This document shows, piece by piece, positions 1 to 5,797 of a stretch of DNA of 8,496 nucleotides. The notes under the pieces are model-generated. The model was not told where the DNA came from, ran no database searches, and saw only the letters and a list, made by a program, of their open reading frames with translations. Within the stretch, counting starts at the first letter, position 1; every line of letters starts with the position of its first letter. The position numbers were made by a program, and so were the translations under genes. Source of the DNA: Bacteroidota bacterium. GTDB lineage: Bacteria > Bacteroidota > Bacteroidia > Cytophagales > Cyclobacteriaceae. Location of the stretch: assembly GCA_023417955.1 (NCBI GenBank), contig JAEZDW010000254.1, forward strand, positions 1 to 8,496. Reading direction: 5' to 3'.

Positions 1-558
1 TTGAGTATTTTTCGTCAGACGTATGATTCCTGATCCACCGCGTTTTTCCTGTCTTGATTTTTCCTCAGCTGTGAGGTATGGGTCGTCTTCGAAGAGATAT
101 TCGTCAATCCAGTAAGGAGCAATGCCGTCCTCTTTGATAATAACATGAATGTGCTGCGGTGCGCGACTATTTGGATATGAGGCAGGACGTATGGTCGTGA
201 AGCTGTACGCTCCTTTTGCGTCGGTTTTTACCCAGCCCCGTAAACGACCATGCACGTTTCCGGAAGGTTGACCGTTGTCGCGTGGATAAACGCCATTGAC
301 GTCCGTGTGATACAAATACACAATCACATTCTTTGCCGGCGTCTTACCGTCTTTATGGAAAACCGTCCCTTTTATCGTGAGTGCCTCACCAGGTTCGTCT
401 TCGGGCGCAATGCGACTGTTAGACTGGATGTTCACCGGAATGCCTGAATAGAGCAGCTCACAGTTTTCACAACGGCCTCCGACAGATCGTTCAGGATGGC
501 TTTGAGTGCATGCGACCCATGGCAGCAGCACCGCAATGAGGAGGGTTGGCTTCTTCAT
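1..558 (-). CDS. Intradiol ring-cleavage dioxygenase-like lipoprotein (C-terminus off window)
   Basis: The frame is open from ATG at 558 to the window edge with no stop: 186 residues, 3' partial. The N-terminus (MKKPTLLIAVLLPWVAC) looks like a lipoprotein signal with Cys17 as the lipidation site, although Trp at -3 is not a classic lipobox. A Cys pair (GGRCENCEL, residues 27-35) follows; I recall this in other exported dioxygenase-like proteins of Bacteroidota. The intradiol beta-sandwich core covers about 58-150. All four expected non-heme Fe(III) ligands of the protocatechuate 3,4-dioxygenase type are visible: Tyr91 (NGVYP), Tyr128 (SYPNS), His136 and His138 (QHIH), plus the RGW..TDA.G.Y.F block at 107-120. 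The family splits catecholic rings between the hydroxyls; the substrate of exported versions is generally unknown and cannot be read here. It lies 107 bases downstream of msrB on the same strand, so co-transcription is possible. The family call is firm; the activity is inferred. Confidence 0.88.
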   Translation of the reverse strand, partial: MKKPTLLIAVLLPWVACTQSHPERSVGGRCENCELLYSGIPVNIQSNSRIAPEDEPGEALTIKGTVFHKDGKTPAKNVIVYLYHTDVNGVYPRDNGQPSGNVHGRLRGWVKTDAKGAYSFTTIRPASYPNSRAPQHIHVIIKEDGIAPYWIDEYLFEDDPYLTAEEKSRQEKRGGSGIIRLTKNTQ

Positions 559-665
559 ATCTCAGGGTTTGTTGGTCCCTGCTATTAACGAAGCACAGTG
601 CAGCATGGTTGAGGTTACCGTCGAAGTCGCTATGTAAATACCATAATCTGCGGCAGAAACTGCAA

Positions 666-1157
666 TTATTTTTCGCGTACGAAATTAAGCGACGTGGAAT
701 TCACGCAGTACCGAAGCCCCGTTTCAGTAGGGCCGTCTTCAAAAAGGTGTCCGAGATGCCCACCACAACGGGCGCACATGATTTCCGTTCGTATCATGCC
801 ATAGGAGCGATCCACAGCGGTCTTGATCTTTCCACCTTCCAATGCTTTGTCAAAACTGGGCCAGCCGCAATCCGAATCGAACTTCATGTCGGAGGTAAAG
901 AGTTCATTTCCGCAGGCTGCACACGAATAAACGCCCTCGTCATTGGTTTTGTAATACTTACCGGTAAAGGGTCTGTCCGTGCCCTTTTCACGCAGGATGT
1001 GAAATTGTTCGGGAGTAAGCATTTCTTTCCACTCAGCCTCGGAGCGCGATATCACTTTGCTGTCGGTAATACCCTGGTCAGGAGTACCTTTTGTTTGTCC
1101 GCCACAGGACGCTAGTAAAATCATATTCGAAAATAGTAACATAGTCAAAATTCTCAT
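666..1157 (-). CDS. msrB: Peptide-methionine (R)-S-oxide reductase MsrB, lipoprotein form
   Basis: MsrB reduces the R-epimer of methionine sulfoxide in oxidised proteins. The domain covers about residues 38-160 of 163. The zinc site is complete (Cys79/Cys82 in CAAC, Cys128/Cys131 in CARC). The catalytic Cys151 lies in RYCVNS, the resolving Cys97 in DCGWPSF, and the GGHLGH motif at 132-137 is intact. I chose the ATG at 1157 because it begins a lipoprotein signal (MRILTMLLFSNMILLASC, Cys18 lipidated); the frame continues upstream to a TTG at 1208, which would put a non-signal extension in front. The protein should therefore act in the periplasm or at a membrane face, repairing envelope proteins. 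No msrA partner is in the window. The dioxygenase-like lipoprotein follows on the same strand. No Shine-Dalgarno sequence is visible, as is usual for this phylum. Confidence 0.95.
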   Translation of the reverse strand: MRILTMLLFSNMILLASCGGQTKGTPDQGITDSKVISRSEAEWKEMLTPEQFHILREKGTDRPFTGKYYKTNDEGVYSCAACGNELFTSDMKFDSDCGWPSFDKALEGGKIKTAVDRSYGMIRTEIMCARCGGHLGHLFEDGPTETGLRYCVNSTSLNFVREK

Positions 1158-1202
1158 GTTCCACGGGTTTGTATGTATAACCATTGGCGGGAGACAATAG
1201 TT

Positions 1203-1218
1203 TGCCAATGCGCTGGCA
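1203..1218. promoter_or_regulatory. Inverted repeat between divergent genes
   Basis: TGCCA-atgcgc-TGGCA is a 5-bp inverted repeat with a 6-base spacer. It sits between msrB (starts 1157, minus) and the acidic small protein (starts 1243, plus). The flanks add TT and AAA that would pair across one bulged C. The position suits an operator serving both directions, but such short arms can occur by chance, so this is only a candidate. Confidence 0.2.
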
Positions 1219-1242
1219 CAAAGTTCTTCAATTGTCAGCTAT

Positions 1243-1455
1243 ATGGAAAACAGAAATTCGGATAAACCAACGGGTGATGCTGCCAGGCAACGCGAGAAAG
1301 CCAAACTGCGGGAACTCGAAGATGAAACAGATGAGTTTTTTGGCGGCGTAGTTGACGATGAGGACCTGAGTGCCAGCGAGACGGATGAGGATGCCGATGA
1401 AGGCGTAGGCAACGGCGAAATGGGTCGGGATGGGAATGATTTTCCCGACAAGTAG
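1243..1455 (+). CDS. Small, very acidic hypothetical protein (70 aa)
   Basis: Not recognised. Asp and Glu make up 24 of 70 residues. The N-terminal third is mixed-charge and probably helical (ARQREKAKLRELEDETDEFF), followed by an acidic, Gly-rich tail ending GNDFPDK. There is no signal peptide or membrane segment, so it should be cytoplasmic; by composition it could be a disordered or nucleic-acid-mimic-like peptide, but no function can be assigned. In favour of real coding: ATG start, many purine-first codons (GAN/GGN), and a position filling the gap between msrB and the oxygenase. Against: no Shine-Dalgarno, and the minus strand is also open over the same stretch. The downstream oxygenase frame is open from 1430, overlapping the end of this gene, though its likely start is later. 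Confidence 0.55.
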   Translation: MENRNSDKPTGDAARQREKAKLRELEDETDEFFGGVVDDEDLSASETDEDADEGVGNGEMGRDGNDFPDK

Positions 1456-1513
1456 GTTCTCCAAAGAAGACCTTATTCGTACCTTTGGAATCGAGCCGTT
1501 AATGGTAAGGCCT

Positions 1514-2269
1514 ATGCAACCTTTTGTGTCGCGTGATTCTGTCGTAAGAAAGATATGGGGCAATACGGATACTATCCTCTTCATTTTTGCCGGCGCCGCG
1601 GCTGAGTTCGCGCTAAACAAAGCCGTTGACTGGCTCTATTTCACGGGCAGACTGCCCGCCGATCCGCTTGGCAGACTCTTTTCGACCGTGACATACGCGC
1701 GGAAAATTGTCTTTTCTTCAGAACCGGAGGCTAATGCAGTTATTGATAACATGGCGCGAATTCACCAGATAGTAGAAGAGAAGCGAGGTTATCGCATTCC
1801 TGCATGGGCATATCGCGACGTGCTATACATGTTGATTGACTATTCCATCCGTTCGTGGCAATTGCTGCATAGACGCCTTACTGAAACTGAAAAAGTTGAA
1901 GTGTTTGAAGTCTTTCGGCGTGTAGGGGTACGTATGGGACTTGAGGGCTTACCCATATCATACCACGATTGGATTGAAGACCGCAAACAACACCTCGAAA
2001 ATAATCTGGCGTACTCCGATTACTCAGCAGACTTGTATCGCCAATACAAGAAACATCTTGGGCCAATCAGATATTTTATTCTCCGTGCAGGACAAGGACA
2101 AATTGTGCCAGAGAATGTAGCCAAACAATTGTCTTTATCACGTTCCTTTTTGTTTGCTATCTTAATTGTTCTTTACAAAGTTTTTGCAAAGTTCAGGCTG
2201 GACTGGCATTTAAAAAAACTCATCCTGCCGCGGGAATACATGGCGCAGGTGCGCGCGCTTGACAATTGA
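1514..2269 (+). CDS. DUF2236 / MpaB-type oxygenase family protein
   Basis: This matches the family that includes the ER-bound oxygenase MpaB and latex-clearing rubber oxygenase Lcp, where a conserved His binds heme b. Visible family features: a DSVVRKIWG start, a hydrophobic helix ending GAAAEFALNKAVDWL (27-41), the ADPLGRLFST block (49-58), the putative heme-ligand His84 in ARIHQIV, the AWAYRDVLYMLIDYS helix, and GLPISYHDW. A hydrophobic helix near the C-terminus (SFLFAILIVLYKVFAKF) could contact the membrane. The frame is open from ATG 1430, with other ATGs at 1502 and 1514. I chose 1514 (251 residues) because homologues I recall begin at about this point with FVS.DSVVRKIWG, and because it clears the upstream acidic gene; an AAGG lies only three bases before it. 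The start is uncertain. Substrate unknown. Ends in TGA. Confidence 0.85.
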   Translation: MQPFVSRDSVVRKIWGNTDTILFIFAGAAAEFALNKAVDWLYFTGRLPADPLGRLFSTVTYARKIVFSSEPEANAVIDNMARIHQIVEEKRGYRIPAWAYRDVLYMLIDYSIRSWQLLHRRLTETEKVEVFEVFRRVGVRMGLEGLPISYHDWIEDRKQHLENNLAYSDYSADLYRQYKKHLGPIRYFILRAGQGQIVPENVAKQLSLSRSFLFAILIVLYKVFAKFRLDWHLKKLILPREYMAQVRALDN

Positions 2270-2292
2270 CTTAGTTGTTGGTGTAGGATCCA

Positions 2293-2320
2293 CGTTGAGA
2301 GAATCTGTCAACGCTTTTAT
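2293..2320 (+). terminator. Possible weak terminator after the DUF2236 gene
   Basis: CGTTGA (2293-2298) pairs with TCAACG (2308-2313) around a 9-base loop, followed by CTTTTAT. It begins 24 bases after the oxygenase stop. The six-base stem and short T-run make this a weak intrinsic terminator candidate; it could equally be leader structure of the next gene. Confidence 0.3.
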
Positions 2321-2373
2321 GCAACCAGATCACCAAAAATAGCGTACCTTACGCAACCATGCCGTTGTGAGTT

Positions 2374-3378
2374 ATGATAGTAAAGCGTGTACACCGGGCG
2401 ATATGTAATCAATTGAACCTTGACGGAGCCGTGTCGCCACGTCACCTTTTCTTAAAGCAGTTTCTGTTATTCGGCTACCTGCAGGCGATTTCATGTGTTT
2501 TTCCTGTAATTATATTTTCATCGCTGGCTCTCTCGCATTTTGTTCCGGATACAATCCCGCGATACGACTTTCTCCTGATCCTGATGATCGTAGTACAATA
2601 TGCGATGTATCGATCCGGAATGGAGACACGTGATGAACTGCTCGTAATTTGTCTCTTCCATGTTCTTGGTGTGTGTCTTGAATGGTTTAAAGTCCTTCAT
2701 GGATCGTGGTCTTATCCCGAAGCGGCGTACACAAAGTTTTTCGGTGTGCCTTTGTACGCAGGGTTCATGTATGCAAGTGTTGGCAGTTACATTTGTCAGG
2801 CGTGGAGAAATCTCGACCTTAGAACTGAAGCATGGCCGGGTTTTTTTGCTTCAGTCGTCTGCGCGGTTCTTATCTATGGCAATTTCTTTACGAACGCATA
2901 CGTCCCGGACCTTCGCGTGTATCTCGTAATCATATTGCTTTTCGTTTTTCGCAAGGCATCTTTTTCATTTGAGCTGAACGGATACCGGTATCGTATACAC
3001 GCGCTGCTTTCTTTCCTCGCTGTTGGTTTTTTTATCTGGCTTGCGGAAAATATTGCGACTTTCTTTGGTGCGTGGCAGTATGCCTATCAGCATAAAGGTT
3101 GGAAGATGGTCGGGTGGCACAAAATTACATCATGGAGCCTGCTTGTCATAGTGAGTATCATCATCGTCGCGGAGCTGAAGCGTGTAAAGGGGAGTGGTGT
3201 CGTATGGAAGCGATTCTCAGGATCTGTGTCGCTTCAGCAATCCGATTCCCGAAGAGAAGAAAATCAATCCCAGGATTGCCAACGCCCAGGGACTGAGAGC
3301 CACGAGACTTTGTCCGAAAATGCCAAGAACGCCGATAATGAGGCCGGCCATTCCGATAATCGTCAGTATAATGCCTAA
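2374..3378 (+). CDS. DUF817 family integral membrane protein, with unusual C-terminal extension
   Basis: The first ~273 residues match the DUF817 family, a polytopic inner-membrane family of unknown function (Bacillus subtilis YoaT belongs here, as I recall). Recognisable blocks: RYDFLLILMIVVQYAMYRSGMETRDEL, LFHVLGVCLEWFKV.HGSW.YPE, GVPLYAGFMYASVGSYICQAWR, then FFTN, PDLR, FIWLAENIATFFGAWQY and VAELKRVKG (each read from the frame). About seven or eight hydrophobic segments are visible, with many conserved aromatic and charged residues between them. The family normally ends soon after the ELKRVKG-type motif, at about 3191. Here the frame continues 61 residues with a very hydrophilic tail that overlaps, in exact codon register on the other strand, the small membrane protein at 3217-3390. 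The tail may be read-through caused by loss of the ancestral stop, or a sequence error. Likely monocistronic. Confidence 0.9.
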   Translation: MIVKRVHRAICNQLNLDGAVSPRHLFLKQFLLFGYLQAISCVFPVIIFSSLALSHFVPDTIPRYDFLLILMIVVQYAMYRSGMETRDELLVICLFHVLGVCLEWFKVLHGSWSYPEAAYTKFFGVPLYAGFMYASVGSYICQAWRNLDLRTEAWPGFFASVVCAVLIYGNFFTNAYVPDLRVYLVIILLFVFRKASFSFELNGYRYRIHALLSFLAVGFFIWLAENIATFFGAWQYAYQHKGWKMVGWHKITSWSLLVIVSIIIVAELKRVKGSGVVWKRFSGSVSLQQSDSRREENQSQDCQRPGTESHETLSENAKNADNEAGHSDNRQYNA

Positions 3379-3390
3379 TGTTCGGATCAT
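3217..3390 (-). CDS. Small two-helix membrane protein (57 aa), hypothetical
   Basis: Not assigned to a named family. From ATG at 3390 the peptide starts MIRTLGIILTIIGMAGLII, which forms the first membrane helix (about 4-25) with small-residue GxxxG-like spacing. A short SLVALSP linker leads to a second helix (35-51, WALAILGLIFFSSGIGLL) and a basic tail KRHRS. This two-helix layout with a positive end is typical of real small inner-membrane proteins in Bacteroidota, so I think it is a gene even though it lies opposite the end of the DUF817 frame. The open frame extends upstream to 3462 (24 more residues), but the ATG at 3390 gives the better protein. It diverges from the SDR gene, with 88 bases between the starts. 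Confidence 0.6.
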   Translation of the reverse strand: MIRTLGIILTIIGMAGLIIGVLGIFGQSLVALSPWALAILGLIFFSSGIGLLKRHRS

Positions 3391-3429
3391 TTTCAGATGT
3401 GTTTTTATGATAGCCTGTCTGGCAATGAA

Positions 3430-3437
3430 TAACTTTA
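3430..3437 (+). promoter_or_regulatory. Possible Bacteroidota-type -7 element for the SDR gene
   Basis: TAACTTTA matches the TAnnTTTG consensus at five of six fixed positions and lies 41 bases before the SDR start. No clear TTG -33 element stands at the expected distance. Weak candidate. Confidence 0.2.
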
Positions 3438-3478
3438 ATAAATTGGATGCCTGCAACGCCACAGCGTAGTCTCATGAT

Positions 3479-4273
3479 ATGGTGAATAAGAAGGTTAGTA
3501 TACTTGGATGCGGATGGCTGGGTAAACCGTTGGCAGTGTCCCTGCTCGCTTCCGGGCATTCGGTTAAAGGTTCGACAACGCAGGAGGAAAATCTCAAGGT
3601 CCTCGTTCAATCAGGTATTGATCCGTATCTCATAGACCTTTCTACAGTGACGGATGCCAGGGATTTTTTTACATGCGATTATCTCATTGTAAGTGTACCA
3701 CCAAAACGAAAGACCGGGGATGCAACCGCCTTTTTTTCGCAGATGGTAAAGACCGTGGACCTTTGCCGTCGGGGAGAAGCAGGTGCAATAATATTCCTGA
3801 GTGCAACATCCGTTTATCAGGGAAGGACAGGTGGTGTAATTGAAGAAGATGCTGATCCGTCGAGCCTGTCGTTTCGTATAGAACGGCTTTTCCTTGAGGA
3901 ATCATCATTTAATACCGTCGTAATCCGGTTCGCCGGTTTGGTTGGACCACTGCGGCACCCTGGCAGATTTCTTTCAGGAAAAACTGTAACGGGCGCGGAC
4001 GATCCTGTTAACCTCATACATCAGCGCGATTGCATTGGAATCATAGAACAGGTCATTAAGCAAGATGTGCGAAGCGGCGTGTACAATGCATGCAGCGACC
4101 TTCATCCGACAAGAGAGAAGTTTTATTCATACGCTTCCGATCTTCTTGCACTGGCACCACCTGTTTTTGTGGAGCCCCGTACAACCGATGCCAGGTACGT
4201 GATTAGTGACAAACTGAGGCGGGAACTGGAGTACACATTCGTTTATGACGATCCGATGTCGATGGATTTTTGA
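3479..4273 (+). CDS. YeeZ-like NAD(P)-binding SDR / NAD-dependent epimerase-type protein
   Basis: A 264-residue Rossmann protein of the atypical/extended SDR type, closest in look to the YeeZ group. The dinucleotide-binding glycine motif is near the N-terminus (ILGCGWLGKPLA, Gly10, Gly12, Gly15). VSVPP (71-75) closes a Rossmann strand. FLSATSVYQG (106-115) carries the Ser/Tyr motif of the active site, but the Lys of a classical YxxxK pair is not visible, as in YeeZ-like proteins. VVIRFAGLVGP and NLIHQRDCIGIIE are typical epimerase-fold segments. The soluble fold should be cytoplasmic. The substrate is unknown. ATG at 3479 begins right at the Rossmann strand, so the start is convincing. The arfB reading frame starts only 9 bases after the TGA stop, implying one transcript and possible translational coupling. 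Confidence 0.88.
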   Translation: MVNKKVSILGCGWLGKPLAVSLLASGHSVKGSTTQEENLKVLVQSGIDPYLIDLSTVTDARDFFTCDYLIVSVPPKRKTGDATAFFSQMVKTVDLCRRGEAGAIIFLSATSVYQGRTGGVIEEDADPSSLSFRIERLFLEESSFNTVVIRFAGLVGPLRHPGRFLSGKTVTGADDPVNLIHQRDCIGIIEQVIKQDVRSGVYNACSDLHPTREKFYSYASDLLALAPPVFVEPRTTDARYVISDKLRRELEYTFVYDDPMSMDF

Positions 4274-4282
4274 GAATGCACT

Positions 4283-4693
4283 ATGGCAACACGATTAAAT
4301 GCAGCATTATTGGCACCCGAACTTACCTTCACGACGTCGCGGAGCAGTGGTCCCGGCGGGCAGAACGTCAATAAAGTAAGTACGCGGGTTACACTTCGCT
4401 TTCATGTCGACAATTCGTGAATACTCACCGATGAGGAAAAAGAAATCATCAGGCAGAAACTCGGTACGTATATAACGAAGGACGGTGATTTACTGATCGA
4501 CGCGCAGGAAAGCAGGTCGCAACTTCAGAATCGTGAGGCTGTGGTTGTTAAACTGGATCGTCTGCTGATTAAAGCATTCACACGCAGAAAGAAGCGCAAG
4601 CCCACTAAGCCGACAAAGGCGTCGAAAGACAAGCGCATACGCAGGAAGAAGCAAGTGTCGGAGAAGAAGCAGTGGCGTCAAAAGCCGCTATAA
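4283..4693 (+). pseudogene. arfB: Ribosome-rescue factor ArfB (YaeJ), interrupted by in-frame TGA
   Basis: ArfB enters stalled ribosomes and hydrolyses peptidyl-tRNA without needing a stop codon. The frame from ATG 4283 to TAA 4693 would encode 136 positions, close to the 140 of E. coli YaeJ. It has the release-factor catalytic GGQ (25-27, in SSGPGGQNVNKVSTRV), the LIDAQESRSQLQNREAV block, and a strongly basic C-terminal tail (KPTKPTKASKDKRIRRKKQ), which in the family inserts into the empty mRNA channel. Codon 46 is TGA at 4418-4420, in AHV-type linker sequence (HVDNS-stop-ILTDEEK). No frameshift is involved and the frame is intact on both sides, so a recent point change (for instance CGA or TCA to TGA) or a base error fits best. 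Translation stopping there would yield a 45-residue fragment with GGQ but no tail. The gene overlaps the convergent YdeI-family gene by 6 bases. Confidence 0.85.
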
Positions 4694-5203
4694 CGGTTTA
4701 TTTTTGTTGGCGCGGATCATTTCACCAAAGCCCTGCTGCTGTGAGAGTCCTATAACCGCCATGGTTATGCGCTTCGATTTTGTGGCATCCGTCTTCGCGC
4801 TGTCAATCCACTTACTGAAATACAACTGATGTGATCTGGGTAATGTTTGAAAGAACGTGTGCGCTCTTTCGTCGTCTTTGAGGCAAACGAGAAAATCTTT
4901 TGATACGCGCAATGGGCGTTCATCGGCGGCGAGTTCTACCTTAACGCTATCGCCTGCCTTCTTACCCAACGCCTTCCGCATGGATGCATTTACCGGCAGG
5001 ATAAAACTTCCGTCGCCCATTGGGAGAAGAGCTACCTGCTTGAGGGGTACGTCGTCGAGCCTGCCTTTTACGCGAAAGGAAACCTTCGACTTTGGTTTTA
5101 GTTTTCCCGCTTGTGTGGAGGAAATTGTGATGTATGACCAACCGGATTTCTCTCCCTTGCTGGCAAACTTTTCAATTTTCGTCGAATAGGTAATTGTTGC
5201 CAT
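4688..5203 (-). CDS. YdeI/OmpD-associated family protein (DUF1905 plus OmdA-type domain)
   Basis: 171 residues. The N-terminal half (about 1-95) has the DUF1905 beta-barrel pattern: WSYITIS, VSFRVKGRLDDVPLKQVALLPMGDG, ILPVNASMRKALGKKAGDSVKVEL. The C-terminal part (about 100-165) resembles the bacteriocin-protection YdeI/OmpD-associated domain: FLVCLKDDERAHTFFQTLPRSHQLYFSKWIDSAK, then TKSKRI. The name comes from a resistance phenotype of family relatives; a biochemical role is not established, so none is claimed. No signal peptide, hence cytoplasmic. The Met-Ala-Thr start at 5203 fits the domain start. The stop (TAG, 4690-4688) lies inside the last codon of the convergent arfB frame. A TAnnTTTG element lies very close upstream (5212-5219). 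Confidence 0.85.
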   Translation of the reverse strand: MATITYSTKIEKFASKGEKSGWSYITISSTQAGKLKPKSKVSFRVKGRLDDVPLKQVALLPMGDGSFILPVNASMRKALGKKAGDSVKVELAADERPLRVSKDFLVCLKDDERAHTFFQTLPRSHQLYFSKWIDSAKTDATKSKRITMAVIGLSQQQGFGEMIRANKNKPL

Positions 5204-5211
5204 AACTCATC

Positions 5212-5219
5212 CAAAAATA
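5212..5219 (-). promoter_or_regulatory. Possible -7 promoter element for the YdeI-family gene
   Basis: On the minus strand this reads TATTTTTG, a full match to the Bacteroidota TAnnTTTG -7 consensus. It ends only 8 bases before the ATG, so a transcript made from it would be nearly leaderless. No good TTG-containing -33 element is seen at the usual distance, and the stretch is A/T-rich, so chance is a real alternative. Confidence 0.25.
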
Positions 5220-5347
5220 GTCAATTCTGTAATTTTTGATCATTGGTTGTGAATTACGGCAATCGTTTGATATCGTCAGATTCCGCTGCGGCTACCTGGA
5301 TTTTGGGTTTCCGGATTATTCGATTTAAAACGAAATGCTATAAAATG

Positions 5348-5375
5348 ACGAAGGCCACCAAACGGTGGCCTTCGT
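5348..5375 (-). terminator. Strong hairpin terminator after the small exported protein gene
   Basis: A perfect 12-bp stem (5348-5359 with 5364-5375, arm ACGAAGGCCACC) closes on a 4-base loop. It begins 21 bases downstream of the stop of the minus-strand gene at 5397. Reading the minus strand, the hairpin is followed by TCATTTTATAGC, a loose T-rich tract. In the plus direction nothing T-rich follows and no plus gene precedes it. It therefore most likely ends the transcript of the 5397-5612 gene and insulates the YdeI-family gene. Confidence 0.7.
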
Positions 5376-5396
5376 TGCAATGGTGTGTCAATTAAT

Positions 5397-5612
5397 TTAG
5401 TCCTGTGTTGATGCGATTTCAAAGAATCCATGTTTCTTAACCAGGCGGATCGTGTCACCGTTACAATCAATGCCTTTATCGACTTCGATTACAACATAGC
5501 CGGCACAGGGTCTTTTTTGATCGATGCTTTCAGCACTGCCTTTCCGCACAAACCCGGTACCTAATAATCCGATGGTTAGAACAACTCCCACTACCAGTAA
5601 CAAACGTTTCAT
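5397..5612 (-). CDS. Small exported hypothetical protein (71 aa)
   Basis: No named family. The N-terminus is a clear signal peptide: MKR, then a hydrophobic stretch (LLLVVGVVLTIGLLGTGFV), with possible cleavage near GSAES (25-29). The mature part is about 42 residues with two cysteines (RPCAGY and GIDCNGD) that could form a disulfide outside the cytoplasm. The pattern VVIEVDKGIDCNGDTIRLVKK..FFE looks like a small conserved beta domain that I have the impression occurs repeatedly in Bacteroidota, but I cannot name it. ATG at 5612 is the natural start of the signal. A strong terminator hairpin follows the stop, and a TAnnTTTG element lies about 130 bases upstream; both support a stand-alone transcript. 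Confidence 0.75.
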   Translation of the reverse strand: MKRLLLVVGVVLTIGLLGTGFVRKGSAESIDQKRPCAGYVVIEVDKGIDCNGDTIRLVKKHGFFEIASTQD

Positions 5613-5669
5613 GTTGGATATTTTAGTTTAACATGTGCGCCGGATAACTAACCAGTCCTGCGCTATCTA

Positions 5670-5693
5670 AAGGCATTGAGAGGTTTATGCCTT
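5670..5693. promoter_or_regulatory. 7-bp hairpin in the leader of the small exported protein gene
   Basis: AAGGCAT (5670-5676) pairs perfectly with ATGCCTT (5687-5693) around a 10-base loop. It lies 58 bases upstream of the minus-strand start at 5612, within the predicted leader if the -7 element at 5743-5750 is used. In the plus direction it is followed by GTTGTTTTTATC, terminator-like, but no plus gene precedes it. Confidence 0.35.
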
Positions 5694-5742
5694 GTTGTTT
5701 TTATCAAAATTCCCGCTAATTCGTATTCATTTGATTACAATA

Positions 5743-5750
5743 CAAAGATA
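5743..5750 (-). promoter_or_regulatory. Possible -7 promoter element for the small exported protein gene
   Basis: The minus strand reads TATCTTTG, a full match to TAnnTTTG. It is 130 bases upstream of the ATG at 5612 and implies a leader of about 120 bases that includes the 5670-5693 hairpin. The -33 region has no good TTG match, so confidence is limited. Confidence 0.3.
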
Positions 5751-5797
5751 CGTGGTTTCGCCCCGAAAGTTTGATTTTTTTGTTTCCGGATTTTTTG

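Noticed and set aside
250..447. Plus-strand open frame of 65 codons.
   Set aside because: It is antisense to the dioxygenase-like gene, which has all four iron ligands.
546..1115. Plus-strand open frame of 189 codons.
   Set aside because: It is antisense to msrB, whose zinc and catalytic cysteines leave no doubt about the real strand.
1228..1620. Minus-strand open frame (130 codons) opposite the acidic gene and oxygenase start.
   Set aside because: About half of it is antisense to the oxygenase frame or its upstream extension. Its apparent hydrophobic stretch is the complement of acidic codons on the plus strand.
2259..2289. TTGACA at 2259-2264 as a sigma70 -35 element for the DUF817 gene.
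   Set aside because: It lies inside the end of the oxygenase gene, has only TAGGAT at a 19-base spacing, and TTGACA is not the expected promoter type in this phylum.
4418..4435. The arfB TGA as a selenocysteine codon with a downstream SECIS hairpin (CTCA-ccga-TGAG at 4424-4435).
   Set aside because: The stem is only 4 bp and lacks bacterial SECIS features, the position is a linker rather than a catalytic Cys position in the family, and no selenoprotein genes are nearby.
4283..4693. TGA read as Trp or Gly (alternative genetic code).
   Set aside because: TGA is the terminal stop of the DUF2236, SDR and 57-residue membrane protein genes, and TGG is used for Trp throughout, so the standard code applies.
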